Assembly (NCBI GenBank): GCA_030827125.1
Contig: JAURFD010000002.1
Span: 221,632-285,631 of the forward strand
Direction of reading: 5' to 3'
DNA from: Candidatus Nanopelagicales bacterium
GTDB lineage: Bacteria; Actinomycetota; Actinomycetes; S36-B12
Length of the DNA stretch: 64,000 bases
The notes under the pieces were generated by a model. It worked only from the letters and a program-made list of their open reading frames with translations, ran no database searches and had not been told where the DNA came from. Shown piece after piece: positions 17,104 through 28,283 of this stretch. The number at the start of each line of letters is the position of its first letter. Positions within the stretch are counted from its first letter, which is position 1. The translations under genes were made by a program, and so were the position numbers.

Positions 17104-17577
17104 ATGAGCACCGAGGCCAACGCGCAGGACCCTGATGAGGTCGCCCGCGTCACCCAGGACACGGTTGATCCTGCAGGCGATGCCGCCGATCAGGCCGAAC
17201 GTCTCACGATGGTCATGGAAGCCGAGGCGCTGCGCAACGCGCTCCACGGTGATCCGTCCGGCGAAGGCTCCCTGGAAGGCTACGACTACCCACTAGAAGA
17301 CATTGAGAGCGTCCTGGCCATGGAGGATGCCGAAGACTCCAGCGATGACCCGATGCACGCCGGCGGCCTTGACCCTGCGCCGTGGGTCCCCGCCGAGAAG
17401 GCTGCGATGCACATCGTGGACTCCGATGACGAGTGGGATGGCCGACCCGTTGAGGAGATGGAGGACGACGAGGATCCCAACATCGATCCCTTCGACCGCG
17501 CGGGTGGCGAACTCACCGCGGAAGACGAAACCCTCCTCGGTATCGATCCTTACGACCGGGCGGATGACGACGAATGA
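17104..17577 (+). CDS. Very acidic protein, DUF5709-like
   Basis: 157 residues, dominated by Asp and Glu, with few basic residues and no predicted membrane segment. The VPAEKAAMHIVDSDDEWDG motif resembles the SAEEAAMHI segment of actinobacterial DUF5709 proteins, so I assign that family tentatively. The C-terminal third has a duplicated motif, IDPFDRA and IDPYDRA, about 24 residues apart. A good ribosome-binding site (GGAGGAAGGGAG) precedes the ATG. Its stop overlaps the enoyl-CoA hydratase start (ATGA), which suggests co-translation but gives no functional link. Confidence 0.7.
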   Translation: MSTEANAQDPDEVARVTQDTVDPAGDAADQAERLTMVMEAEALRNALHGDPSGEGSLEGYDYPLEDIESVLAMEDAEDSSDDPMHAGGLDPAPWVPAEKAAMHIVDSDDEWDGRPVEEMEDDEDPNIDPFDRAGGELTAEDETLLGIDPYDRADDDE

Positions 17578-18380
17578 CCGCTGCGGTCAGCGTCGAGCAC
17601 CGCGGGCCGGTGGCCATCGTGTGGATGCGCCGGCCCGAGCGGCGCAACGCCATCGTGCCGGAGATGGGTCGCGCCTTCATCGAATCCCTTCGCGAGGTCG
17701 ACGCGGACCCCGACGTGCGTGCTGTGGTCATTGCGGGCGCTGGTCACGCCTTTTGCGCCGGCGCGGATCTCAGCGTCCTCGCTGAGGGATACGACGCGCT
17801 GACGGCATTCTCGGACGACCACGCGCTCCGCGATCTCGCGGTGGCCCCCATGGTCATGTCCACTCCTGTGGCTACCGCGGTGCAAGGTGCCGCGGCCGGC
17901 GCAGGCTTCGTCCTCGCTATTGCCGGTGACACAACCTTCGTGGCGCCCGATGCACGCTTCATCCCGGTCTTCCCCCGTTTCGGTCTCGTGGCCGAATATG
18001 GCGTCGCATGGCTCCTCCCCCGCCGTATCGGCGCAGCCCGCGCTGCGGATGTGCTCCTCACGGGTCGAGAGATCGACTCCGCCACGGCCGTTCAGTGGGG
18101 ACTGGCCAACGACATCGCCGATGACCCGGTGGCGCGTGCCGTGGAGTGGGGGCACGACGTCGCCCGCTGTGCACCGTTCTCGGTGGTGACCGCCAAGCGC
18201 CAGCTCATTGACGGCGCACACGAATCCTTTGCCCAGTCGCACGCCCGGTCGTTGGACCTCATGCGCGAATCCTTTGCCCGACCCGACCTCGCGGAGGCCC
18301 TAATGGCGCGTGTTGACGGGCGCGACGCTGACTTCGCGCCGTGCCCCGCGCCCCTCGTCGGCGAGCGTCAGTCCAACTGA
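17574..18380 (+). CDS. Enoyl-CoA hydratase/isomerase family protein
   Basis: 268-residue crotonase-fold protein. Oxyanion-hole motifs are AGAGHAFCAGADLSVLAEG and VQGAAAGAGFVLAIAGD. The crotonase Glu positions are partly kept: ARFIPVFPRFGLVAEYGVAWLLPRRIG carries GLVAEYG, with one Glu of the hydratase pair. The exact reaction (hydratase, isomerase or other CoA chemistry) is open. The C-terminal 90 residues form the usual helical trimerisation region. ATGA overlap with the acidic-protein gene; convergent overlap of 13 bases with the DUF4916-like gene. Confidence 0.88.
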   Translation: MTAAVSVEHRGPVAIVWMRRPERRNAIVPEMGRAFIESLREVDADPDVRAVVIAGAGHAFCAGADLSVLAEGYDALTAFSDDHALRDLAVAPMVMSTPVATAVQGAAAGAGFVLAIAGDTTFVAPDARFIPVFPRFGLVAEYGVAWLLPRRIGAARAADVLLTGREIDSATAVQWGLANDIADDPVARAVEWGHDVARCAPFSVVTAKRQLIDGAHESFAQSHARSLDLMRESFARPDLAEALMARVDGRDADFAPCPAPLVGERQSN

Positions 18381-18904
18381 CCCGCGTGCGCAAGGGCCAA
18401 CCGGACCAGTCGGCCCTGTCCCCCGGTCATCTCAGCCTGAAAACTCGTCGAGGCTGCCTCCCAGGGCTCGACCCAGATCAGGTCCAAGGCATCTTGGCTC
18501 GGTGAACAATCGCCGTCGCACGGAACGATGAAGCACAGGCTCACCGCGTGCTGACGTGGGTCGTGGTAACCCGTCACTGTGGGATCAGGGAAATACTCCG
18601 CAACCGTGAAGGGCGCCGGATTCACCGGGAGTCTCGGCAGCGCGACCGGCCCAAGGTCCTTCTCCAGATGACGCAGGAGCGCCTCGCGCAACCGCTCGCC
18701 GTACAGCACACGACCGGACACAAGCGCCCTACTGATACTGCCGTCCGGCATGGCGCGCAGCAGCAGCCCAATACTCGTGATGTGACCCCAGGAGTCGGTG
18801 CGTACGGGAATGGCCTCGACATAAACGAGGGGCAATCGCTCACGCGCCTGCTCGAGATCCTCCGAGCTCAGCCATGCGCCCCGCGTATCCAGAACGTCAC
18901 TCAT
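18368..18904 (-). CDS. NUDIX-hydrolase-like DUF4916 family protein
   Basis: 178 residues from ATG 18904 (MSDVLDTRGAWLSSEDLEQA). It matches the actinobacterial NUDIX-related DUF4916 family: VYVEAIPVRTDSWGHITSIG strand pair, ALVSGRVLYGERLREALLRH in place of the NUDIX box, and a C-terminal LDLIWVEPWEA. The classical NUDIX signature GX5EX7REUXEEXGU is not intact, so hydrolase activity is uncertain. The ATG at 18904 is favoured over the GTG at 18910 because GGGGAG sits 5-6 bases upstream of it. Confidence 0.75.
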   Translation of the reverse strand: MSDVLDTRGAWLSSEDLEQARERLPLVYVEAIPVRTDSWGHITSIGLLLRAMPDGSISRALVSGRVLYGERLREALLRHLEKDLGPVALPRLPVNPAPFTVAEYFPDPTVTGYHDPRQHAVSLCFIVPCDGDCSPSQDALDLIWVEPWEAASTSFQAEMTGGQGRLVRLALAHAGQLD

Positions 18905-18986
18905 TCTCACTCCCCTGCTCAGCTTCGTGCCGAGGACGAACCGCCCTCGAATCGCTCGCCGCCCCCGTGGGATCTAGTCTCGGGGC

Positions 18987-19433
18987 ATGTCGACTGTAGA
19001 GCCCACTCGTCCCGATGGATCGCCCTACCCCGTCGCGATGCCCGAGGCGGACTGGCAGGCACGGCTGACGCCTATGGAGTACGCCGTACTCCGAGAGGGT
19101 GGCACTGAGCGGGCATTCACCGGCGAATACACGGACACCACGACAGAGGGCGTCTACTCCTGCCGCGCCTGTGGGAGCGAACTCTTCCGCTCTCACGAGA
19201 AGTTCTCATCGCATTGTGGCTGGCCCTCCTTCTTCAGCCCGCTCGCAGGCGACCGGGTGGTGGAAATCGAGGATCGGTCATTGGGGATGCTGCGTACCGA
19301 GGTGCGCTGCGCGGCCTGTGGGAGCCACCTGGGCCACGTGTTCTCCGGTGAGGGCTACGACACGCCGACCGATCTGCGCTACTGCATCAATAGCGTCTGC
19401 CTCTCGCTGGAGCCGGTTCCCGACACCCCCTGA
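18987..19433 (+). CDS. msrB: Peptide-methionine (R)-S-oxide reductase
   Basis: Reduces methionine-R-sulfoxide in proteins. 148 residues. Zn-site cysteines Cys59/Cys62 (YSCRACGSELF) and Cys108/Cys111 (RCAACGSHLGHVF), substrate-site FSSHCGWPSFF, and the catalytic Cys133 in RYCINSVCL are all present. TAGTCT lies exactly 6 bases before the ATG, and no ribosome-binding site is seen, so it appears leaderless. Reductants (thioredoxin or mycoredoxin) are not in the window. Confidence 0.95.
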   Translation: MSTVEPTRPDGSPYPVAMPEADWQARLTPMEYAVLREGGTERAFTGEYTDTTTEGVYSCRACGSELFRSHEKFSSHCGWPSFFSPLAGDRVVEIEDRSLGMLRTEVRCAACGSHLGHVFSGEGYDTPTDLRYCINSVCLSLEPVPDTP

Positions 19434-19482
19434 TTCGACGGCGTGGATGACCGGCGTCGAAGCCTTTCAGGCGTAACCTGAC

Positions 19483-20061
19483 ATGGTGAGTGCGGCGGCC
19501 GATGACACCTTTGAGCGTGCCCTGCGCAGCCTCCACAACGTGCGCTTTCGCCCCGAACTCGCGGTCGAAGAGAGCCCGGCACCGCAGCGACTCGCGCCCC
19601 ACGCGGTCGCCCTCACGGCCGAGTTCGTGGAGGACGACGAGGAACTTGCCAGCGGCCGCTTCGTCCTGCTCCACGATCCCGACGGTGTCGAGGCCTGGGG
19701 CGGCTCCTTCCGGGCGGTGACCTTCATCAAGGCCGTTCTCGAGCCCGATGTCGCCACGGATCCCCTGTTGACCGGGGTTGCCTGGACCTGGCTTCTCGAG
19801 GCGCTCGATGCCCATGCGGGTGCCTACGTCGAACTCGGCGGCACGGTGACGCGGGTCATGAGCGAGTCCTTCGGGTCCCTCGGCGATCGCGATGTCGCCG
19901 GGCAGGTTGAAATCCGCGCCTCGTGGACCCCGGATGGCGACCCCGCGGATATCGGGGGCTCCGCACACGCCTGGGGAGCGGCGCTCGCGCACGCCGCGGG
20001 ATTGCTCCCAGTGCCCGAGGGCGTCGCAATCTTGACGCCCGGGCGTTCGCCCCATGAGTGA
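19483..20061 (+). CDS. DUF3000 family protein
   Basis: 192-residue actinobacterial protein of unknown function, usually found just upstream of ribonuclease D as here. Recognisable parts: DDTFERALRSLHNVRFRPEL at the start, WGGSFRAVTFIKAVLEPD and the DPLLTGVAWTWLLEALD segment. The ATG at 19483 is followed by GTG at 19486; TAACCT lies exactly 6 bases before the GTG, so the GTG may be the true leaderless start. It overlaps the RNase D gene by 8 bases. Confidence 0.85.
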   Translation: MVSAAADDTFERALRSLHNVRFRPELAVEESPAPQRLAPHAVALTAEFVEDDEELASGRFVLLHDPDGVEAWGGSFRAVTFIKAVLEPDVATDPLLTGVAWTWLLEALDAHAGAYVELGGTVTRVMSESFGSLGDRDVAGQVEIRASWTPDGDPADIGGSAHAWGAALAHAAGLLPVPEGVAILTPGRSPHE

Positions 20062-21262
20062 CTCGCCCCCTTCACTGCCCTCCGTCCAGACCCAGGACGG
20101 CACTCCTGCTGTCACGACGGAGCCCGGGGATCTCCAACGCGCAATCTCGTCCCTGGCACACGGTTCTGGTCCCGTCGGCGTCGATGCCGAGCGTGCGTCC
20201 GGGTTCCGATACGGACAGCGCGCTTACCTGGTGCAATTCCACCGTCGCGGGGGCGGAACCTGGCTCATCGATCCCATCGCGCTCCCTGACCTCACCGCAC
20301 TGCGAGAGGCGCTGTCCGACGCCGTCTGGATTCTCCACGCGGCAAGCCAGGATGTTCCGTGCCTGCGCGACGTCGGCCTGCAGCCACCGGCCGTTTTTGA
20401 CACCGAAATGGCGGCCCGACTCTTGGGACGCGAACGGGTCGGTCTCGGCCCACTCGTCGAATCCGAACTGGGCCTACACCTCGCCAAGGGGCATGGCGCG
20501 GCCGATTGGTCACAACGACCCATTCCCGAAGAGTGGCGCCACTACGCCGCGCTCGATGTGGAGGTGCTCCCGGACCTCTACGACCTCCTTCATGACGAAC
20601 TCGTGGCGACGGGCAAGGATCAGTGGGAACGCGAAGAGTCGGAAGCTGTGCGGGTCGCTCCACCCCCTGCGCCCCGGGAAGACCCGTGGCGACGGACATC
20701 GGGACTGCACAAGGTTCGCGGCCGACGAAATCTCGCCGCGGTCCGGAGCCTGTGGCAGAGCCGCGATGCACTCGCGCAGGAACGCGATATCAGCCCGGGC
20801 CGAATCCTCCCGGATGCGGCTATCGCCGCTGCGGCAATTGCTTCGCCATCAACCATCGACGAACTGTCCGCGCTTCCCGAGTTTCGTCGACGTGGTGCGG
20901 CGCGCGACATCCGTCGCTGGTGGTCGGCACTCCAGGAGGCCAGGCAACTGCCCGACGACCAACTACCCGCCCTCAGCTTGCCGAGCGACAGTCCGCCACC
21001 GCCACGCACCTGGCGGGACAAGGATCCTGCGGCCGCGGACCGACTCGAGCGCTCCCGCGCTGCGCTCGCAGAGCTTTCCGACAGCCTCACCGTGCCGGTA
21101 GAAAACCTCGTGACTCCCGACTACGTCCGCCGACTCGCATGGCAACCCCCCGACCCCCTGGATGAAGCAGGGGTTCGAGCGATGCTGGCCGAGAGAGGCG
21201 CTCGTGACTGGCAGATCTCCCTAGTCACAGCGCCGTTGCTCACTGCGCTTGACGACAGTTAA
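20054..21262 (+). CDS. rnd: Ribonuclease D (3'-5' exonuclease with HRDC domain)
   Basis: 402 residues. DEDD exonuclease: Asp and Glu in [30 protein letters not shown] with the second Asp, and [17 protein letters not shown] with Tyr and Asp of the third motif. The HRDC domain follows at about residues 215-295 ([20 protein letters not shown]), with a second HRDC-like C-terminal region. Family role: trimming of tRNA and other RNA 3' ends. Overlaps DUF3000 by 8 bases upstream and dxs by 4 bases at the convergent end. Confidence 0.9.
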   Translation: MSDSPPSLPSVQTQDGTPAVTTEPGDLQRAISSLAHGSGPVGVDAERASGFRYGQRAYLVQFHRRGGGTWLIDPIALPDLTALREALSDAVWILHAASQDVPCLRDVGLQPPAVFDTEMAARLLGRERVGLGPLVESELGLHLAKGHGAADWSQRPIPEEWRHYAALDVEVLPDLYDLLHDELVATGKDQWEREESEAVRVAPPPAPREDPWRRTSGLHKVRGRRNLAAVRSLWQSRDALAQERDISPGRILPDAAIAAAAIASPSTIDELSALPEFRRRGAARDIRRWWSALQEARQLPDDQLPALSLPSDSPPPPRTWRDKDPAAADRLERSRAALAELSDSLTVPVENLVTPDYVRRLAWQPPDPLDEAGVRAMLAERGARDWQISLVTAPLLTALDDS

Positions 21263-23166
21263 TGCTCAGCGGTGACGTCCGCCGTCGGGATCAACGCCGT
21301 CACCTCTTCGACGATCCGGCGGGTCACCTGTTGAGCCGTGAGTCCGGCATCCTCGAGAACGTGGGCTCTCGTGCCGTGCTCGGGGAACACGCGCGGAACG
21401 CCAAACGTCATGGTCGGCGTCACGACATCCACGTCCTCCATCGCCATCCGAACCGAGGAACCGATTCCTCCGGCGCGCGAGTTGTCCTCAAGCACCGCCA
21501 CCAGGTTCGCGTCACGCGCGAGATCGATGAGTTCACCGGGCACGGGCAGAGGCCACCGAGGATCGACCACGCGCGCAGGGATTCCCTGGGCGTGTAGCCC
21601 GGAGGCAACGTCAAGGGCCAACTGGGCAAACGCGCCGACTCCCACCAAAAGGACTGTGGGATCGTCCTCCTCGCGCAGCACGTCGACGATCCCCAACCGA
21701 CGAACAGCCGGCAACTCCTCAACCACCGGCCCCTTCGGGAAACGGATCACCGTCGGTGCATCAGAAACGGCAACAGCCTCACCGAGGGCTTCGGTCAGAT
21801 TCTTCGCGTCCCGCGGGGCGGCCAAGCGCAGTCCGGGGACAACGCCGAGGATGCTCATGTCCCACACGCCGTTGTGACTCGGTCCATCATCTCCCGTGAC
21901 GCCGGCGCGGTCGAGGACAAAGGTCACACCCGCCTTGTGCAGAGCACAGTCCATGAGCACCTGGTCGAACGCGCGGTTAAGGAACGTTGCGTAGACAGCG
22001 ACCACGGGATGCAACCCAGCGAAGGCCATGCCCGCGGCGCTCGCTGCCGCATGCTGCTCAGCGATGCCGACATCGAAGGTGCGTTCAGGGTAGGTGGACG
22101 CAAACGTGTCCAATCCCGTGGGACCCATCATCGCCGCGGTGATGGCGACGATGGACTCATCATCCGCTCCCAGCCGGACCATTTCCTCCGAGAACACATT
22201 CGTCCACGTCTGTGCTGACGCCCGCATCGGACGGCCAGTATCCGGATCAATGACGCCAATGCCGTGGAAACGATCGGCCTCGTCTGTTTCTGCCGGCCGA
22301 TAGCCGCGACCCTTCTCGGTAATGACATGCACGATGACGGGAGCGTCGAAAGCGCGGGCGCGGCTCAGGGCATGCTCCAGGGCGGAGACGTCGTGCCCAT
22401 CGACCGGCCCGATGTATTTCAAACCGAGGTCTTCGAACATCCCCTGCGGGGCCACGATGTCCTTGATGCCCTTCTTCATGCCATGCAGGGCGTCATAGAA
22501 CGGCGCTCCGAAAACCGGGGTGCGCTGGAGCGTCCGACGTCCCCACTCAAGGAAGCGCTCGTAGCCCTGCGTGGTACGCAAGGTGGACAGATGGTGGGCG
22601 AGCCCACCGATCGTCGGGGAGTAGGAGCGCTCGTTATCGTTCACCACGACAATGAGAGGGCGATCTGAAGCAGCAATCGTATTGAGGGCTTCCCATGCCA
22701 TTCCTCCGGTGAGCGAGCCATCGCCGACGACTGCCACCACGTGGCGTCCCGATTCACCGCCCAACCGGCCGTTGAGCTCCCAGGCCTTAGCAATGCCATC
22801 GGCGTAGGACAGAGCCGTGGAGGCATGGGAGTTCTCGATGACGTCGTGTTCAGACTCGCTTCGGCTCGGGTAGCCCGAGAGGCCACCCCGTTGGCGAAGT
22901 CCCTCAAACTGCCCGGCTCGACCCGTGACCATCTTGTGTACGTAGGCCTGGTGCCCGGTATCCCAGACGATGGCATCGCGGGGGGAGTCGAAGACCCGAT
23001 GAAGTGCCAGAGTGAGCTCCACGACACCCAAATTGGGACCTAGGTGCCCACCGGTCCGTGATACCCGGTCGACGAGGAACCGGCGGACCTCCTCGGCCAG
23101 CGCGGGCAAGTCCTCCTCCGGGACAGCACGAAGGTCAGAGGGTGAATGGATTCCCTCAAGCAGCAC
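21259..23166 (-). CDS. dxs: 1-deoxy-D-xylulose-5-phosphate synthase
   Basis: Condenses pyruvate and glyceraldehyde-3-phosphate in the first MEP isoprenoid step, using thiamine diphosphate. 635 residues. Seen: [16 protein letters not shown], the TPP motif [43 protein letters not shown] segment ([15 protein letters not shown]) with the catalytic Glu, and the C-terminal [14 protein letters not shown]. Start: GTG at 23166, with GGGAGG upstream and [11 protein letters not shown] as in homologues. A TACACT -10-like box lies 30 bases upstream. Confidence 0.96.
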   Translation of the reverse strand: MLLEGIHSPSDLRAVPEEDLPALAEEVRRFLVDRVSRTGGHLGPNLGVVELTLALHRVFDSPRDAIVWDTGHQAYVHKMVTGRAGQFEGLRQRGGLSGYPSRSESEHDVIENSHASTALSYADGIAKAWELNGRLGGESGRHVVAVVGDGSLTGGMAWEALNTIAASDRPLIVVVNDNERSYSPTIGGLAHHLSTLRTTQGYERFLEWGRRTLQRTPVFGAPFYDALHGMKKGIKDIVAPQGMFEDLGLKYIGPVDGHDVSALEHALSRARAFDAPVIVHVITEKGRGYRPAETDEADRFHGIGVIDPDTGRPMRASAQTWTNVFSEEMVRLGADDESIVAITAAMMGPTGLDTFASTYPERTFDVGIAEQHAAASAAGMAFAGLHPVVAVYATFLNRAFDQVLMDCALHKAGVTFVLDRAGVTGDDGPSHNGVWDMSILGVVPGLRLAAPRDAKNLTEALGEAVAVSDAPTVIRFPKGPVVEELPAVRRLGIVDVLREEDDPTVLLVGVGAFAQLALDVASGLHAQGIPARVVDPRWPLPVPGELIDLARDANLVAVLEDNSRAGGIGSSVRMAMEDVDVVTPTMTFGVPRVFPEHGTRAHVLEDAGLTAQQVTRRIVEEVTALIPTADVTAEH

Positions 23167-23231
23167 TGCGCCTCCCTCGTTCGACCGACTTAGTGTAGGC
23201 GTGCCGAGCCCTCCGCACCCGTCGGCAACGC

Positions 23232-23594
23232 TCACAGCCGGTTTACCCAGCGCCGACCGGAGAGCGCTTCGTGGACCAACTCCACCTCGCGTAGGCGCGC
23301 GGAGAGGTAGGCCCCCTCGACCTCGAGGGCCTTAAGGACCTGGTCGACATCGACGCCCGTCGGGCCGAGGTCCGCGCGCGCCGTGGCATAGGCGGCCCGG
23401 GCGCCTTCGCGCCGTGCCTCGAGGTCACGGATGAGCCGATGAGCAAGGGCGACGGGGAACTCCCGCCACACCGGCTGCATCCGCCACTCCGGCGACCCCA
23501 GATCCAGCATCCACGCCGACGAGCGTGCGACGAACTCATCGTGATCAGGATCGGGGACGGCGCTCGGCCAGCCGGGCGGCACCCTGGGCGGCAT
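23232..23594 (-). CDS. Conserved actinobacterial hypothetical protein downstream of acnA
   Basis: 120 residues starting [20 protein letters not shown], with [14 protein letters not shown], a [19 protein letters not shown] helix and a long C-terminal helical region with coiled-coil character. Proteins of this shape (PPGWP start, W-L-L-D-x-x-P-x-x-x-R) recur next to actinobacterial aconitase or dxs, with no assigned function. The start is 4 bases after the acnA stop, so it is probably in the acnA transcript. Confidence 0.7.
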   Translation of the reverse strand: MPPRVPPGWPSAVPDPDHDEFVARSSAWMLDLGSPEWRMQPVWREFPVALAHRLIRDLEARREGARAAYATARADLGPTGVDVDQVLKALEVEGAYLSARLREVELVHEALSGRRWVNRL

Positions 23595-23598
23595 GGGA

Positions 23599-26268
23599 TC
23601 AGACGAGTGAGCGCAGGACGTACTGCAGGATTCCGCCGTGACGGAAGTACTCCGCCTCACCCGGCGTGTCGATTCGCACTAGGGCGGTGAATTCCACCGT
23701 ACGGCCATCCGCAGCGACAGCCTCGACTTCGACCATGGGCGGCGTCCTGCCGTCGTTGAATTCGGTGATCCCGCGGATGGTGAAGACCTCGTCACCCTGA
23801 AGGCCAAGCGAGTCAGCGCTCATCCCTTCGGGGAACTGCAAAGGAAGGACTCCCATGCCGATGAGGTTGGAGCGGTGAATGCGCTCATAGGACTGTGCGA
23901 TCACTGCCTTGACACCCAGCAGGGCGGTGCCCTTGGCTGCCCAGTCACGGCTCGAACCCGACCCGTATTCCTTGCCGGCGAGGATCACCAGCGGCGTGTG
24001 GTGCTGCGCATACGCCATAGCCGCGTCGTAAACCGGAACGGTGTCATCGTTCGGGGTGGTGAAGTCCACCGTGAAGCCACCCTCGACATCGTGCAGCATG
24101 AGGTTCTTCAGCCGGATATTCGCAAAGGTCCCGCGAATCATCACCTCGTGATTGCCGCGCCGGGAACCGTAGGAGTTGAAGTCCTTGCGTTCGACGCCAT
24201 GCTCGGCAAGGTAGATACCCGCGGGACTGTCCGCCTTGATGTTGCCCGCCGGTGAAATGTGGTCGGTGGTTACCGAGTCGCCCAGCTTAAGCAGCACCCG
24301 AGCGCCGTTGATGTCATGAACGGGTTCCGGTGCACGACCCATGCCGTCGAAGTACGGGGGCTTGCGCACGTAGGTGCTGTGCTCGTCCCAGGTGAAGCGC
24401 TCTCCGGTGGGTGTCGGCAGGGCCCTCCAGCGCTCGTCTCCGCGATAGACGTCGGCGTACCGCGAAGCGAACATCTCCTCATCGATCGTCTCTGCAATCA
24501 CGGCGTCAACCTCGGTCGGACTCGGCCAGATATCCGCGAGAAAAACCGGTTGCCCGGCGTTGTCGAGCCCGAGCGGCTCAGTGGCAAAATCAATATCCAT
24601 CGTTCCCGCAATCGCGTAGGCGACCACGAGCGGCGGGGATGCAAGGTAGTTCATCTTGACGTCCGGATTGATCCGGCCCTCGAAATTGCGATTGCCGCTG
24701 AGCACCGACACCACCGCGAGATCAGCCTCGTTAACCGCCGCGCTCACCTCCGGGATGAGCGGGCCTGAGTTGCCGATGCAGACCGTGCAGCCGTAGCCCA
24801 CGGTGTTGAAGCCCAGCTTGTCCAGGTAGGGCGTCAGCCCCGCCTTGTTGTAGTAGTCGGTGACGACCTGCGACCCGGGGCCGAGGGTGGTCTTCACCCA
24901 CGGCTTGCGGGTGAGTCCGGCCTCGACGGCCTTCTTGGCGAGAAGTCCGGCACCGACCATCACGGAAGGATTCGACGTGTTCGTGCACGAGGTGATGGCC
25001 GCGATGGCCACCGCACCATGACCGATCTCGACCGGCGTGCCGTCAATGACGGTCTCAACGGCCGCTGCCGGCTCCTTGGTGTAGGCGCCGAGGTCACGCT
25101 GGAAGGCGGACTTCGACTCCGACAGCGATACGCGATCTTGAGGACGCTTCGGGCCAGCGAGGGAGGGCACCACCGTGCCGAGGTCGAGCTCGAGGTACTC
25201 GGAGTACGCCGCCTCGTGGGCCGGGTCATGCCACAGCCCCTGTTCGCGCGCGTACGTCTCCACCAAGGCCACCTGCTCAGCACTGCGACCGGTCAGACGC
25301 AGATAGTCGGTGGTCGCCTCGTCGATCGGGAAGATCGCTACCGTCGATCCGTACTCCGGGCTCATGTTGCCGATGGTGGCCCGATCGGCGAGCGGCACCG
25401 CGCCGACACCATCGCCGTAAAACTCGACGAACTTGCCCACCACGCCGTGCGCTCTGAGCATCGCGGTAATGGTGAGGACGAGGTCTGTAGCCGTCGCACC
25501 CACCGGCAGTTCCCCGGTCAACTTGAAGCCCACGACACGTGGGATCAACATGGACACCGGCTGCCCGAGCATCGCGGCCTCCGCCTCGATGCCGCCCACG
25601 CCCCAGCCGAGAACACCGAGTCCGTTGACCATCGTGGTGTGAGAATCGGTACCGACAACGGTGTCGGGATAGGCAGCTCCGCCACGCGCCATTACGACGC
25701 GGGCGAGATGCTCGATGTTGACCTGGTGAACGATGCCCGTCCCGGGTGGAACGACCTTGAACTCCTCGAACGCGTCCTGACCCCAGCGAAGGAACTGGTA
25801 ACGCTCTCGGTTGCGCTCGTACTCGAGAGCGACGTTCAGATCCGCAGCGTCCGGTCGACCGAAGTAGTCGGCGATCACGCTGTGATCGATGACGAGTTCG
25901 GCCGGGGCCAGCGGCTCGATCTTGGCTGGATCTCCGCCGAGGTCGGCGACGGCTTCGCGCATCGTGGCCAGATCCACCACGACGGGAACACCGGTGAAGT
26001 CCTGCATGATCACCCGGGCCGGCGTGAACTGGATCTCCTGAGTGGGTTGTGCCGTCGGGTCCCATGACCCAAGGGCGCTGATCTGCTCGGCGGTGACGTT
26101 GGTGCCGTCCTCGGTGCGCAGGAGATTTTCGAGCAGAACCTTATGGGTAAAGGGAAGGCGGTCCGAGCCGGGAACGGCATCGATGCGGTAGATCTCGTAT
26201 GACTGCCCACCGACCTCCAGGGAGCTGCGCGCTCCGAAGGTGTTCGGTCCGGTCGCGCCCTCGCCCAT
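23599..26268 (-). CDS. acnA: Aconitate hydratase A
   Basis: TCA-cycle isomerisation of citrate to isocitrate through cis-aconitate. 889 residues. The [4Fe-4S] ligands are Cys in [18 protein letters not shown] and the pair in [14 protein letters not shown]. Other blocks are [20 protein letters not shown] and the C-terminal swivel domain with [13 protein letters not shown] and [20 protein letters not shown]. The ATG at 26268 has a CAGGAGG ribosome-binding site. A 20-bp palindrome 18 bases further upstream is probably its operator. Confidence 0.97.
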   Translation of the reverse strand: MGEGATGPNTFGARSSLEVGGQSYEIYRIDAVPGSDRLPFTHKVLLENLLRTEDGTNVTAEQISALGSWDPTAQPTQEIQFTPARVIMQDFTGVPVVVDLATMREAVADLGGDPAKIEPLAPAELVIDHSVIADYFGRPDAADLNVALEYERNRERYQFLRWGQDAFEEFKVVPPGTGIVHQVNIEHLARVVMARGGAAYPDTVVGTDSHTTMVNGLGVLGWGVGGIEAEAAMLGQPVSMLIPRVVGFKLTGELPVGATATDLVLTITAMLRAHGVVGKFVEFYGDGVGAVPLADRATIGNMSPEYGSTVAIFPIDEATTDYLRLTGRSAEQVALVETYAREQGLWHDPAHEAAYSEYLELDLGTVVPSLAGPKRPQDRVSLSESKSAFQRDLGAYTKEPAAAVETVIDGTPVEIGHGAVAIAAITSCTNTSNPSVMVGAGLLAKKAVEAGLTRKPWVKTTLGPGSQVVTDYYNKAGLTPYLDKLGFNTVGYGCTVCIGNSGPLIPEVSAAVNEADLAVVSVLSGNRNFEGRINPDVKMNYLASPPLVVAYAIAGTMDIDFATEPLGLDNAGQPVFLADIWPSPTEVDAVIAETIDEEMFASRYADVYRGDERWRALPTPTGERFTWDEHSTYVRKPPYFDGMGRAPEPVHDINGARVLLKLGDSVTTDHISPAGNIKADSPAGIYLAEHGVERKDFNSYGSRRGNHEVMIRGTFANIRLKNLMLHDVEGGFTVDFTTPNDDTVPVYDAAMAYAQHHTPLVILAGKEYGSGSSRDWAAKGTALLGVKAVIAQSYERIHRSNLIGMGVLPLQFPEGMSADSLGLQGDEVFTIRGITEFNDGRTPPMVEVEAVAADGRTVEFTALVRIDTPGEAEYFRHGGILQYVLRSLV

Positions 26269-26285
26269 GGTGACCTCCTGACGGA

Positions 26286-26305
26286 ATATCTTGACCTCAA
26301 GATAT
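26286..26305. promoter_or_regulatory. Perfect palindrome upstream of acnA (candidate operator)
   Basis: ATATCTTGACCTCAAGATAT: two 9-bp arms with a 2-bp centre, perfect symmetry, AT-rich against a GC-rich background. It lies 18 bases before the acnA ATG and about 100 bases before the divergent asnB ATG. The TCTTGA-n-TCAAGA core resembles operators of MarR-type repressors. The regulator is not in the window. Confidence 0.7.
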
Positions 26306-26405
26306 CTGAGTCGCCCTACGCAGCGCACAGGGGCGGCTTCCCGGGGAAGCCCAACGTTGCGTGCTACGTTCGCCATTCCGCGTTGTGCAAGGGAGGGCGA
26401 ACTCG

Positions 26406-28283
26406 ATGTGCGGCATCGCTGGCGTCCTCGGCAATCCGGCACGCACCGCGCCCTTGATCGGCCCCATGCTCGACGTGATCACCCATCGGGGCCCCGATGA
26501 TTCCGGTGAATATGTCGGTGATGCCTTCGCCTTCGGCATGCGCCGACTGTCCATCATCGATCTCGACGGTGGCCACCAGCCGATGTGGAGCGACGGCGAC
26601 GCCGTCGGACTCGTGTTCAACGGTGAGATCTACAACTACCGTGAACTCCGCGAGGAACTCAGCGCGGCCGGTTGGTCCTTCCGGACGCACAGCGCCACCG
26701 AGACGATCCTCGTGGGCTATCAGGCGGGTCGGGACGACCTCCCCGCGTTCCTCCGATCCCTGCGCGGCATGTTCGGGTTATGCCTCTACGATGCCGAGCG
26801 TCAGTGTCTGATCCTCGCGCGCGACCCCTTTGGCATCAAGCCTCTCTACTACCGAATCGATGAGGCCAGCGGGATCCCAACGGTGCGTTCCTTTGGTTCG
26901 GAGATCAAGAGCCTCCTTCTCGACGACGAGTACACCGCTGAAGTCAACGACGAGGCGCTGGTCAACTACCTGTCCTTCCAGTTCAACCCGCTCCCGGAGA
27001 CGTTCTTCCGGGGGATCTACCGCCTTGATCCCGGAAGCTACGCGGTGGTCTCCCTCGCCGACGGATCCGTCACGTTCGGGGAGTATTGGTCCTACGACTT
27101 CGCCGAACCATGGGACGACGAGCCCGCCCTCATCGCCGGTGTGCGCGAATGCCTCGAAGACTCGGTGGCCCATCACCTCATCGCGGATGTGCCCGTGGGC
27201 GCGTTCCTCAGCGGCGGTATCGATAGTGCTATCACGGTCACACTGGTCCAGGAGCAACGGCGTGCGCTCGGTCAAGAACCGGTTAAGACCTTCACCGTGG
27301 GCTTCGACGCCGTGAGCGAGCACGCTCAGGCTCGTGAGGTCGCCGATCGCCTCGGTACGGACCACCACGAGATTCACGTCGCCCTCGACGAGTACTTGGA
27401 CGTGCTCCCGCGTATCGCCTGGTACTTCGATGAGCCAGTAGCCGACCCCAGTGCGGTCAGCCTGTACTTCGTGGCTCGGGCGGCTCGCGAGCACGTGAAG
27501 GTCGTGCTCTCCGGCGAGGGTGCCGACGAACTCTTCGGGGGGTATCGGATCTATCGCGAACCGTTTGATCTGGATCGCGTACGACAGCTCCCCTCTCCCC
27601 TGCGCAAGGCAACGTCCCGACTGTCCCGGGTGTCGCGCCCCTTCCCCGGCCGCAACTACCTTCGCCGCGCTGCCACCGCATTCAACGATCGATATATCGG
27701 GAACGCCTACGTCTTCCGCCCGAATGAGGTGCGCCGGCTACTGCGCAAGCCAATCACCGATGAGCATGTGAGCCCCGGGCGGCAACTGGCAGGGATCTAT
27801 CCAGGATTCGATGAACTGCCCGAGTCCCGCCGCATGCAACTGGTCGACATGCACTACTGGCTACGCGGCGACATCCTGGCCAAGGCGGACCGAATGACCA
27901 TGGCGCATTCTCTGGAGTTGCGGGTGCCCTACCTCGACCCCGAGGTGGCCGCTCTCAGCGAGCGCATCCCAGATAATCTGAAGTACCGCGACGGAACCAC
28001 CAAATGGGTCCTGCGCCGAGCCTTTCGCGGACGCGTCCCGCAATCCACCGAGAACCGCGACAAGCTCGGCTTCCCCACCCCACTCGGTACCTGGCTGCGC
28101 CAGGACCCCGACGCCGTCATGGCCCCCGTCCGCAACAGCGCATGGCTGGCAGGAATCGTCGACATGGCCGTGGTGGAGGAGCTCCTCGCCGACCATGTCG
28201 CCGGGCGCGCGGACAATGCCCGTCGCCTCTTCGTCCTGCTCATGCTCGCCCTCTGGCACGAGCAGTTCTTTACCGCGGACTAG
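26406..28283 (+). CDS. asnB: Asparagine synthase (glutamine-hydrolysing)
   Basis: Makes asparagine from aspartate, ATP and glutamine. 625 residues. The N-terminal glutaminase begins [10 protein letters not shown], with Cys2 as nucleophile after Met removal; [11 protein letters not shown] and [17 protein letters not shown] are typical. The synthetase domain has the PP-loop [12 protein letters not shown] and [26 protein letters not shown] ribosome-binding site and a TACGTT box lie upstream. Divergent from acnA. Actinobacterial AsnB-like proteins can also amidate cell-wall precursors, which cannot be excluded. Confidence 0.92.
   Translation: MCGIAGVLGNPARTAPLIGPMLDVITHRGPDDSGEYVGDAFAFGMRRLSIIDLDGGHQPMWSDGDAVGLVFNGEIYNYRELREELSAAGWSFRTHSATETILVGYQAGRDDLPAFLRSLRGMFGLCLYDAERQCLILARDPFGIKPLYYRIDEASGIPTVRSFGSEIKSLLLDDEYTAEVNDEALVNYLSFQFNPLPETFFRGIYRLDPGSYAVVSLADGSVTFGEYWSYDFAEPWDDEPALIAGVRECLEDSVAHHLIADVPVGAFLSGGIDSAITVTLVQEQRRALGQEPVKTFTVGFDAVSEHAQAREVADRLGTDHHEIHVALDEYLDVLPRIAWYFDEPVADPSAVSLYFVARAAREHVKVVLSGEGADELFGGYRIYREPFDLDRVRQLPSPLRKATSRLSRVSRPFPGRNYLRRAATAFNDRYIGNAYVFRPNEVRRLLRKPITDEHVSPGRQLAGIYPGFDELPESRRMQLVDMHYWLRGDILAKADRMTMAHSLELRVPYLDPEVAALSERIPDNLKYRDGTTKWVLRRAFRGRVPQSTENRDKLGFPTPLGTWLRQDPDAVMAPVRNSAWLAGIVDMAVVEELLADHVAGRADNARRLFVLLMLALWHEQFFTAD

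Noticed and set aside
25018..26067. 349-codon forward frame opposite acnA
   Set aside because: GC-driven antisense frame; aconitase motifs on the other strand are unambiguous.
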